Positions 55,842 to 61,892 of a stretch of 61,892 nucleotides of DNA are shown here, piece after piece (position 1 is the stretch's first letter; the number at the start of each line of letters is the position of its first letter). A model generated the notes under the pieces. It saw only the letters and a program-made list of their open reading frames with translations. It did no database searches and had not been told where the DNA came from. The stretch spans positions 1 to 61,892 of the forward strand of contig PYVH01000007.1 in NCBI GenBank assembly GCA_003030785.1, in the 5' to 3' direction. The stretch comes from Marinobacter sp. B9-2. Lineage in GTDB: Bacteria; Pseudomonadota; Gammaproteobacteria; Pseudomonadales; Oleiphilaceae. A program made the position numbers and the translations under genes.

Positions 55842-58253
55842 CTATACCCGATGATTGCTGGCCAGCCAGGCTTCAAAATCCGGTGCCGGCAGGGGGCGGC
55901 TGTAGAAGTAACCCTGAGAGAAGTCGCAACCTTCCTTTTTCAGGAAGTGGGTCTGAGCCTCTTCTTCCACGCCTTCAGCGATCACCCGCAGGCCCAGGCT
56001 GTGGGCCATGTTGATAATGGCCCGCACCAGTGAAGCATCTTCAGGTTCCTTCATGACATCCTGAACAAACGATTTATCGATCTTCAGGGTATCAAACGGG
56101 TAGCTCTTCAGATAGCTGAGGGCCGAGTAGCCGGTACCAAAATCGTCTACTGACAGCCGGATCCCGGCTTTGTCGAGTTGGCGCAGGATTTCGGCGGTTT
56201 CAATGGAGTTGTCCAGAATCAGTCGTTCGGTAATTTCAAGTTCCAGCTGTTCCGGTGCCAGACCGCTGGTAGAGAGGGCGTGCATCACGGCCTCGGTAAA
56301 CCCGGGATCCCGGAACTGGCGTGGGGACACGTTCACGGAAATACCGATGTCTTTTCCGATGGCCTGCCTCCATCCCACGGCGGCCCGACAAGCCTCTTCA
56401 AGAACCCACTCTCCGATGGGTGTTATCAGGCCGGTTTCCTCGGCCAGGGGAATAAACCGATCGGGCATCACCATGCCCATGGCCGGGTTGTTCCAGCGCA
56501 GCAGCGCCTCCACCGAGCAAAGGGTGCCGGAATCGGTATTCACGATTGGCTGGAAATACAGTTCGAATTCCTTCAGCTCCAGAGCCCTGCGCATGCTGGA
56601 TTCCATCTTCAGGCGCTCGTGGGAGACCTCGGTCATTTCCGGGGCAAAATGGGCGAAGGAACTCTTGCCTTTGTGTTTGGCCTGGTACATCGCGGCATCG
56701 GCGTGTTGCAGTAGCGTGCCGCTGTTGTCAGAGTCCGTCGGGAAAATAGCGATGCCGATGCTCGTGGTTACAAAAACCTCCTGCCCATTGAGTATGTAGG
56801 GCGGTGAGAAGGTTTTCAGGATACGCTCTGCCACCTGCGACGAAGCCTCCGGGCCGGTCAGGCCGGGCAGGATTACCAGGAACTCATCGCCCCCCAGCCG
56901 TGCAACGGTACTGGTGCCACGGAGGCAGCTGGAAATTCGACGGGCCGCTTCAATCAGCAGGTTGTCTCCGGCATCGTGGCCGAGGGTGTCGTTTATGTGC
57001 TTGAAGTTGTCGAGATCGAGGAACATCACGCCCACGAGGGTACTTTCCCGACGTGCCTGGGCCAGTGCCAGTTTCAGACGGTCCAGGGCCAGCATCCGGT
57101 TGGGCAGCCCGGTCAGGATGTCGTAGTTGGCCTGGCGCAGGAGCTGCTGTTCATAGCGTTTGCGGATGCTGATGTCTTCACCCAGGATGAGGTAACCGGT
57201 GGTGCCGCCGGATTCGTCCTTGATAGGGGTGGCAATCAGTTGCTCCCAGAAGCGTTCACCATTACGGCGCACGCTGTTCACTTCACCCTGCCAGACCCCG
57301 ACGCGCTGCACCTGCAGGCGGATGGATTGCCACAGGTGTCGGCTTTCACGGTTTTCAATATCATTGTCCCCAAGTGCGCCAGGGTGTTTGCCAATGATCG
57401 ACGCAGCCTCGTAGCCGGTTAACTGGGTAAATTTCTGGTTGGCAAATTCGATGCGCCACTGCCGGTCGCAGATCAGGACCGAGGAGGGGCTTTGTTCAAT
57501 GGCTTTGGAAAACTTCCGGATTTCCGCCGCATCTTTTTGCTGGCGCTCCATATCCGCGTTCAGTCGCTCGCGCATCTGGTTGATGGCGTCCGTGACGCGA
57601 CCCAATTCGTCATTCCGGTTGGATGGTGTGTTGGGCCTATCCAGCGTTAGTGGCTTCGAGGTGGTTTTCAGCGAAAAGTCCCGGGCGTAATTCGCCATGG
57701 TAGTCAGGTGGCGTGCCACGAAATGCTGGAATATCCAGATAATGAGGATCGATACAAAGAACGTCTTCAGGAACTGGGTCAGGAGAATGACCCCCACCTT
57801 CCGCTTGAGCTCATCGTAGACCCGGTCCAGGTCTGCGGTCACCGTCAGCTCACCCAGTTTGAACATTTCATCGCCCTGATGAACGAGATTGAAACTGTGG
57901 GAGGTGGTTTTGGCGTCCCGCGGGATTTCTCCCATAACCAGCTCTGAATCGGGTTCGATCCTCAGCCGCAGATGAACTACATCGGGCAAACTGAGTATGC
58001 CTTCCATCTGGGTTTGCAGCAGTTTCTGGTCCAGGGCCCACAGACTGCGGGCCAGGCTGGATGCATAGCCGGCTTCAACCACCTGCATGCGGTTGTCTAT
58101 TTGTGAGAGGTCTTTTCGATAATCGGAGTAGATCTGGAGCGCGGAGGCTACCAGTGTAAAGGCGGAGCTGAACAGAAGAATCCAGGCCAGCAGCCTGAAA
58201 GACAGGGGCGAGCCTGTGCGAAAACGTTGAAGACGCGTCGACAGTTTTGGCAT
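55842..58253 (-). CDS. Membrane sensor GGDEF-EAL protein (c-di-GMP synthesis/breakdown)
   Basis: About 803 residues from ATG 58253 (a GTG six codons earlier is possible). Order: membrane segment (LLAWILLFSSAFTLVASAL), periplasmic sensor of about 130 residues, second membrane segment (FLKTFFVSILIIWIFQHFV), HAMP-like linker, PAS domain (ICDRQWRIEFANQKFTQLTGYEA), GGDEF domain with intact RLGGDEF, and EAL domain with intact VEALLRW and DDFGTGYSALSYL. Both enzymes look active by motif, so the net effect cannot be predicted. It lies alone, 27 bp upstream of ackA on the same strand. Confidence 0.9.
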   Translation of the reverse strand: MPKLSTRLQRFRTGSPLSFRLLAWILLFSSAFTLVASALQIYSDYRKDLSQIDNRMQVVEAGYASSLARSLWALDQKLLQTQMEGILSLPDVVHLRLRIEPDSELVMGEIPRDAKTTSHSFNLVHQGDEMFKLGELTVTADLDRVYDELKRKVGVILLTQFLKTFFVSILIIWIFQHFVARHLTTMANYARDFSLKTTSKPLTLDRPNTPSNRNDELGRVTDAINQMRERLNADMERQQKDAAEIRKFSKAIEQSPSSVLICDRQWRIEFANQKFTQLTGYEAASIIGKHPGALGDNDIENRESRHLWQSIRLQVQRVGVWQGEVNSVRRNGERFWEQLIATPIKDESGGTTGYLILGEDISIRKRYEQQLLRQANYDILTGLPNRMLALDRLKLALAQARRESTLVGVMFLDLDNFKHINDTLGHDAGDNLLIEAARRISSCLRGTSTVARLGGDEFLVILPGLTGPEASSQVAERILKTFSPPYILNGQEVFVTTSIGIAIFPTDSDNSGTLLQHADAAMYQAKHKGKSSFAHFAPEMTEVSHERLKMESSMRRALELKEFELYFQPIVNTDSGTLCSVEALLRWNNPAMGMVMPDRFIPLAEETGLITPIGEWVLEEACRAAVGWRQAIGKDIGISVNVSPRQFRDPGFTEAVMHALSTSGLAPEQLELEITERLILDNSIETAEILRQLDKAGIRLSVDDFGTGYSALSYLKSYPFDTLKIDKSFVQDVMKEPEDASLVRAIINMAHSLGLRVIAEGVEEEAQTHFLKKEGCDFSQGYFYSRPLPAPDFEAWLASNHRV

Positions 58254-58413
58254 GTCTTGAACTTCAGCCACCCAGACCGGTTAGGAGATCGGACACTTCC
58301 TTTGTCTCCGACTATAGCAGCAGTTTCTTTCAAATGCCTTGCAAATGCAGGAAAAATCGAAGGAAATGTGTTGTGGTTCAGTATTTATGCGTACAGCTGG
58401 TCTGACAAATACG

Positions 58414-58427
58414 TTGACGTGGATCAA
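58414..58427 (+). promoter_or_regulatory. Anr/FNR box upstream of the CcoM-like gene
   Basis: TTGAC-GTGG-ATCAA, one mismatch from TTGAT-N4-ATCAA. It is 65 bp before the small gene. A start 41.5 bp downstream of its centre would fall near 58462, with TAACCT (58450-58455) in the -10 place, as at class II FNR promoters. Confidence 0.6.
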
Positions 58428-58492
58428 TACCTTGCGGGCAGCCCGGGCGTAACCTGAGTTTAATCAAGTTAATTGCCGGAAGGGGAAACAAC

Positions 58493-58645
58493 ATGTATAT
58501 GGACGCCGTTGTAATCGCTGGTATTGCTACTGTACTGCTGATGGTTGGCTTTTTCGTGGGTGTTGGCATCTTCGTGATGAAAGATCAGAAGGAGCACGGA
58601 CACCAGGACAGCAAAGAAGGGAAGCACGGCCACAAGCCGGTCTGA
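58493..58645 (+). CDS. ccoM: Small membrane protein, CcoM-like cbb3 oxidase subunit
   Basis: 50 residues: MYMDAVVIAGIATVLLMVGF, then FVGVGIFVMK, then a charged, His-rich tail (DQKEHGHQDSKEGKHGHKPV). One transmembrane helix. The start (M-Y/F-x-D-x-V-V-x-A-G) and the glycine-containing helix resemble CcoM, the small extra subunit of cbb3-type cytochrome oxidase found in Pseudomonas stutzeri (about 37 residues); this one has a longer tail. AAGGGG ribosome-binding site and an upstream Anr/FNR box agree with a low-oxygen oxidase role. The assignment rests on my memory of the family. Confidence 0.6.
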   Translation: MYMDAVVIAGIATVLLMVGFFVGVGIFVMKDQKEHGHQDSKEGKHGHKPV

Positions 58646-58695
58646 TAATGTCATTGGGAAACTTCGGTTTCCCTGACATTTCAAAGCGGAAAAAT

Positions 58696-58771
58696 TGGCG
58701 TCCCCTAGGGGGTTCGAACCCCTGTTGCCGCCGTGAAAGGGCGGAGTCCTAGGCCACTAGACGAAGGGGAC
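58696..58771 (-). tRNA. tRNA-Glu (anticodon TTC)
   Basis: 76 bases on the minus strand. Acceptor GTCCCCT with AGGGGAC, discriminator G and encoded CCA; anticodon stem CCGCC/GGCGG around CTTTCAC (anticodon TTC); T-arm with GTTCGAA. All arms pair. Confidence 0.96.
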
Positions 58772-58810
58772 GCAACGTTTTCAACACCTTGCCTCGTCGA
58801 GGTGGCGCGT

Positions 58811-58839
58811 ATATTAAGAAAGCTTCGAAACCCTGTCAA
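58811..58839 (-). promoter_or_regulatory. Sigma-70 promoter of tRNA-Glu
   Basis: On the minus strand TTGACA (58839-58834), 17-bp spacer, TAATAT (58816-58811), followed by a GC-rich discriminator as at stringently controlled stable-RNA promoters. About 40 bp before the tRNA. Confidence 0.85.
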
Positions 58840-58857
58840 CGTCTTTTTTGAAAAAAG

Positions 58858-59775
58858 TCACCGGGATGCTCCGGGAGCGATGGATTGAGCCAGTGCCGGC
58901 TCCAGATCGGGATACCGGAACTGGAAACCCTGGTTGATCAGCTTCTGCGGAACCGCCTTCTGGCCAGTCAGAAGAAGCCGCGCCATTTCTCCCAGTGCAA
59001 TCTTGAGTACCGGCGCTGGCGCCGGAAAAAGCGTGGGACGGTGCAAAACCTTGCCCAGGCTTCGGGTGAACTCTGCGTTGGTTGCCGGGTTAGGGCTCAC
59101 CGCATTGAACGGGCCTGAGGCGCTCGGGTTTTCCATCATCCAGATAAGGGCGCCAACGACGTCGTCGCGGTGTACCCACGGCATGAACTGCTTACCGCTC
59201 CCCAGACGCCCGCCAAGTCCCAGCTTGAAGGGTAGAATCATCCGTTCAAGGAATCCTCCGTCAGGGCCTGCCACCACACCGGTTCGGGAGAAGCACACCC
59301 TTACGCCATCGTCGGCGAGGGGTTTGGCGGCGTTTTCCCAGTCGCGGCAAAGGCGATGGGTAAATTCATCGTTGGGGCTGGTATCTTCGGTTACGGTTGT
59401 AGCCCCCTGATCCCCATAGAAGCCAACAGCTGACCCTGAGACCAGCACCTCCGGTGCCCGTTCCCAACTGCGAATTACCTCCACGAGCGTTTCAGTTACA
59501 CCTATCCGGCTGTCCCGCAGTTCCTGTTTGCGGGCTTCAGACCACCGTTTGTCGGCGATGCCTTCACCGGCGAGGTTGATCACAGCATCGTACCCAGGGT
59601 GGGAGCGAAGCTGCTGCAGGTCGCGAATTGCTTCGACCCGACCGCAACTGGACTTGACCGCTTCTGCCGGTTGCCGGCTGAACACTGTGAGTTCATAGTT
59701 TCGTGCCAGCAATTCACGGCACAGAACATGGCCGATAAATCCGGTACCGCCGGTAATCAGAATCCTTTTCGACAT
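58858..59775 (-). CDS. yfcH: SDR-family epimerase of the TIGR01777 / YfcH type
   Basis: 305 residues. Rossmann start ILITGGTGFIGHVLCRELLARNYELTVFSR with the GxxGFIG nucleotide-binding motif; VINLAGEGIADKRWSEARKQELRDSRIGVTETLVE is the signature of the YfcH/SDR39U1 family, and the C-terminal DUF1731 segment (LPAPAPVLKIALGEMARLLLTGQKAVPQKLINQGFQFRYP) is present. Its substrate is unknown in any species I recall. Confidence 0.9.
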   Translation of the reverse strand: MSKRILITGGTGFIGHVLCRELLARNYELTVFSRQPAEAVKSSCGRVEAIRDLQQLRSHPGYDAVINLAGEGIADKRWSEARKQELRDSRIGVTETLVEVIRSWERAPEVLVSGSAVGFYGDQGATTVTEDTSPNDEFTHRLCRDWENAAKPLADDGVRVCFSRTGVVAGPDGGFLERMILPFKLGLGGRLGSGKQFMPWVHRDDVVGALIWMMENPSASGPFNAVSPNPATNAEFTRSLGKVLHRPTLFPAPAPVLKIALGEMARLLLTGQKAVPQKLINQGFQFRYPDLEPALAQSIAPGASR

Positions 59776-59829
59776 AATTGTTGCTCCTGTTGCGCGCTAC
59801 CCGCCGGATCGGTTTCCAAAATACCCGGC

Positions 59830-60204
59830 TCAGGCTGGCGTCTGTTCCAGTTGAAGCATAACAACATCCCGGATCGCCTGCCCCAGCAAAGGGTTTTCTC
59901 CAATCGGTGGCGCAAGGCTGATGGTTGCGCCATGTGCTTTTTCGAGTTCTTCGATCATCGCGGGAACGTCCTTACGCAAGTGGCGTCCGGCTGCAAGGAA
60001 CAGGGGGATGATCGTAAAATCGCTGGCGCCTTCCGCAACAGCTTCACTGATGACGGTGTCCATGGATGGTTCCGCCAGTTCCATGTAGGCAACCCGGGCG
60101 TTGTCCACGGACTTGAGGGTTGGCTCAGCGAGCTTTTCGAAGGTTTCACACCAGCGCTTGTCACTGCTTCCATGTGCCAACAGAATAATGCGGGGACTCG
60201 TCAT
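59830..60204 (-). CDS. cbiX: CbiX/SirB-like sirohydrochlorin chelatase, short form
   Basis: 124 residues from ATG 60204 (AGGAG upstream); the in-frame extension upstream is not protein-like. A single CbiX domain: IILLAHGSSDKRWCETFEKLAE with the metal-binding His in AHGS, and FTIIPLFLAAGRHLRKDVPAMIEE with the second His in GRHL. Such short forms (CbiX-S) dimerise and insert cobalt, or iron, into sirohydrochlorin for B12 or siroheme. The cell does need B12 for its class II reductase, but the metal cannot be read. Confidence 0.85.
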   Translation of the reverse strand: MTSPRIILLAHGSSDKRWCETFEKLAEPTLKSVDNARVAYMELAEPSMDTVISEAVAEGASDFTIIPLFLAAGRHLRKDVPAMIEELEKAHGATISLAPPIGENPLLGQAIRDVVMLQLEQTPA

Positions 60205-60304
60205 TGCCGCTCCTGGAGTAGTCAATTTGATAGGGCCTGTCGTAAATCCGGGGTGCCGCCCATTGTCAGGGCCGGCAGTCTCTAAAGTAACAGGGTGACG
60301 CTGA

Positions 60305-60907
60305 ATGTTCGATTGGAAAGAGATTCTGGATTTCTGGTTTGGTGAACTTGACGAAAATGGGTTGCCAGACAGCGACCATCGGAACAAATGGTTCCGGTCA
60401 GACCGCAAGTTCGATCAGGAGATTCGCCGGCGTTTCCTGTCCATGGTGCTTTTCGCGTCTGAGCAGGGGCTGGACCACTGGCGCCGTGAGGCCGGTGGGA
60501 TACTCGCCGAAATCATCCTGCTGGATCAGTTTTCCCGGAACATCTTCCGCGGCAGTGCCATGGCGTTTGATCAGGACCGTCAGGCCCGGAAACTCTGCCG
60601 GGAAGCCATGCAGAAGGGGCAGGATATGATGCTTGCGCCGGTTCACAGGGCTTTCCTTTACATGCCGCTGCAGCATTCCGAACTCAGGGACGATCAGGAC
60701 GTCTCTGTGGAATGTTACGAACAGCTTGCCCGCTCGACCCAGGGAATTCTCGCCGATTTTATGGGCAGCTTTCTTCAGTCTGCGCGCGATCACCGGGCCA
60801 TTATTCAGCAGTTCGGTCGCTTTCCTCATCGAAACAAGGCCTTGGGAAGGACATCGACGGCGGATGAAGAGGCTTACCTTGAGGGCGGCCGACGATTTGG
60901 CCAGTAA
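60305..60907 (+). CDS. DUF924 family protein
   Basis: 200 residues. The pattern ILDFWFGELDENGLPDSDHRNKWFRSDRKFDQEIRRRF, then GILAEIILLDQFSRNIFRGSAMAFDQD and HRAFLYMPLQHSELRDDQD, is the DUF924 (YbgC-unrelated, TPR-like helical) family, common in proteobacteria and of unknown function. GRFPHRNKALGR near the end is its second hallmark. Divergent from cbiX with a 100-bp gap. Confidence 0.88.
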   Translation: MFDWKEILDFWFGELDENGLPDSDHRNKWFRSDRKFDQEIRRRFLSMVLFASEQGLDHWRREAGGILAEIILLDQFSRNIFRGSAMAFDQDRQARKLCREAMQKGQDMMLAPVHRAFLYMPLQHSELRDDQDVSVECYEQLARSTQGILADFMGSFLQSARDHRAIIQQFGRFPHRNKALGRTSTADEEAYLEGGRRFGQ

Positions 60908-61062
60908 GGTAGTAAGGTACGCGGTGGTTTCTTAAAGTTTTGTATGAAAAACGTACATTCTGACGGGGTTAGCAAAATTCCCTGATAAAATGCGCAACAC
61001 TTACTTTCGACCGGGTGGCTGCGTTTGGTTACCACCCGCAATCATTTTATCGGGGACGTATA

Positions 61063-61779
61063 ATGCAAAAGATGCGGCGTTTTTTGCCCGCCGGCTTACT
61101 TCTGGCTGTATGCGCAGCGCTTCCTCTCTCATCGCTTGGCGATTCGCTGGATGATCAGCTTGTCGACCGCCTGCGGACAGTCGCTCCAAAGCTTGATGCC
61201 GAAGTTCTCAAGACAGCCATCAGTGCGTCTCGCTGCGCTGTCTCGAATGGTGTAGAGATGCCCGAGCGGCTCGCGGTTATCGATTTCTCCCTGCCATCCA
61301 GCCAGGAACGGCTGTGGATCTTTGACCTTGAAAAGGGGGAGTTGCTGCTTCGGGACCTGGTTGCGCACGGCAAGAATTCGGGGAATTTCGAATCCACCGC
61401 CTTTTCCAATGTTGAGGGCAGCCACCAGTCCAGTATCGGGCTTTTTCAGGCACGGGAATCCTATTACGGTCGGCATGGATATTCACTCAGGCTGGATGGT
61501 CTGGAACCGGGCATCAACGATCTCGCCAGACAGCGGGCCATCGTTATTCATGGCGCCGATTATGTGAATGATGACTGGGTCAGCAAGTACGGACGTATAG
61601 GCCGAAGTCATGGTTGCCCGGCGGTGGATAACCAGATCGTCAAGCGTGTGGTGGACAACCTAAAAGGCGGGCAGTTGGTGTTCAAGTACTACCCAGACCA
61701 GGAGTGGCTGCACAGTTCCGGTTTCCTGAAATGTGACAATAAGACACTGGCTGGAAAAAACCTGCAAAAAAGTGGTTGA
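61063..61779 (+). CDS. Murein L,D-transpeptidase catalytic-domain family protein
   Basis: 238 residues from ATG 61063. Signal peptide MQKMRRFLPAGLLLAVCAALPLSSLG. The domain belongs to the YkuD_2 (PF13645) type: LAVIDFSLPSSQERLWIFDLEKGELLLRDLVAHGKNSG, IGLFQARESYYGRHGYSLRLDGLEPGIN, RAIVIHGADYV, and RIGRSHGCPAV with the catalytic SHGC cysteine. Members are thought to act on peptidoglycan crosslinks in the periplasm. The stop codon lies inside the -35 of the tRNA-Gly promoter. Confidence 0.88.
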   Translation: MQKMRRFLPAGLLLAVCAALPLSSLGDSLDDQLVDRLRTVAPKLDAEVLKTAISASRCAVSNGVEMPERLAVIDFSLPSSQERLWIFDLEKGELLLRDLVAHGKNSGNFESTAFSNVEGSHQSSIGLFQARESYYGRHGYSLRLDGLEPGINDLARQRAIVIHGADYVNDDWVSKYGRIGRSHGCPAVDNQIVKRVVDNLKGGQLVFKYYPDQEWLHSSGFLKCDNKTLAGKNLQKSG

Positions 61780-61803
61780 CGGCTTCGTCGGGATCCGTAG
61801 AAT
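61776..61803 (+). promoter_or_regulatory. Sigma-70 promoter of tRNA-Gly
   Basis: TTGACG (61776-61781), 16-bp spacer, TAGAAT (61798-61803), 34 bp before the tRNA. The -35 contains the stop codon of the transpeptidase gene. Confidence 0.75.
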
Positions 61804-61837
61804 ACGCCTCCGTTGTCGGTAACAGCCGATCAGCATT

Positions 61838-61892
61838 GCGGGAATAGCTCAGTTGGTAGAGCACAACCTTGCCAAGGTTGGGGTCGCGAGTT
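61838..61892 (+). tRNA. tRNA-Gly (anticodon GCC), cut by window edge
   Basis: GCGGGAATAGCTCAGTTGG start with D-arm GGTAGAGC, anticodon stem CAACC/GGTTG around TTGCCAA (anticodon GCC), and the variable loop; the sequence ends inside the T-arm. About 20 bases plus CCA remain beyond the window. Confidence 0.93.

Noticed and set aside
58291-58313. Imperfect palindrome TCGGACA / TGTCTCCGA before the GGDEF-EAL gene
   Set aside because: Arms are short and uneven; too weak to call as an operator.
58469-58684. Minus-strand frame covering the CcoM-like gene
   Set aside because: The plus-strand frame has a ribosome-binding site, a clear transmembrane helix and an Anr/FNR box; the minus-strand product looks random.

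Overview
The window looks like chromosomal DNA of a marine gammaproteobacterium close to Marinobacter. This is inferred from gene content and order, not from a database search. From about 33.1 to 52.4 kb the order tRNA-Leu, queA, tgt, yajC, secD, secF, suhB, trmJ, cysE, iscR, iscS, ndk, rlmN, pilF, rodZ, ispG, hisS, yfgM, bamB, der matches the order I know from Pseudomonas. The flagellar genes use sigma-54 promoters, and the ribonucleotide reductase is the split class II type (NrdJa/NrdJb) known from Pseudomonas and Marinobacter. Genes are dense, mostly GC-rich, and packed in operons with 1-20 base overlaps.

Layout. 0-0.75 kb: the end of an integron gene-cassette array, with an attC site, a ParE/RHH toxin-antitoxin cassette and the first codons of the next cassette, but no integrase in view. 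0.95-4.1 kb: nrdJa-nrdJb behind two NrdR boxes. 4.2-7.0 kb: an ABC importer of the TrpXYZ type. 7.2-9.5 kb: an acyl-CoA ligase and a hotdog thioesterase. 9.5-12.5 kb: a ferric-iron ABC importer with binding protein and permease but no ATPase. 12.6-15.9 kb: a PilZ protein, two lipoproteins and an HD-GYP protein whose HD pair is lost. 16.2-18.7 kb: yadGH-type exporter and queF. 18.8-20.5 kb: a cyaB-type adenylate cyclase broken by one missing base, and a DUF962 protein. 21.4-32.9 kb: flgBCDE and flgFGHIJKL, each behind its own sigma-54 promoter. 33-52.4 kb: the conserved housekeeping block (queuosine, protein export, cysteine and Fe-S metabolism, type IV pilus, isoprenoid, HisRS, outer-membrane assembly, ribosome GTPase). 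52.4-55.8 kb: ackA-pta. 55.8-58.3 kb: a GGDEF-EAL protein. 58.4-61.9 kb: a small CcoM-like oxidase subunit behind an Anr/FNR box, tRNA-Glu, a nucleotide-sugar epimerase-like protein, a CbiX-like chelatase, DUF924, an L,D-transpeptidase-family protein, and the start of tRNA-Gly.

The most unusual points are: (1) the isc operon has lost everything between iscS and ndk (iscU, iscA, hscB, hscA, fdx, iscX), and IscS lacks just the C-terminal tail that binds IscU in E. coli; (2) SuhB has lost most of its metal-binding residues, so it can hardly be a phosphatase and may keep only its role in rRNA antitermination; (3) the flgF ribosome-binding site is complementary to a segment that overlaps the sigma-54 promoter, so read-through RNA and locally started RNA should be translated differently; (4) an 11-C tract lies just before flgG; (5) the cassette-array end carries a toxin-antitoxin pair; (6) there are degenerate or broken signalling enzymes (HD-GYP, CyaB). 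I saw no prophage, insertion sequence or CRISPR array.
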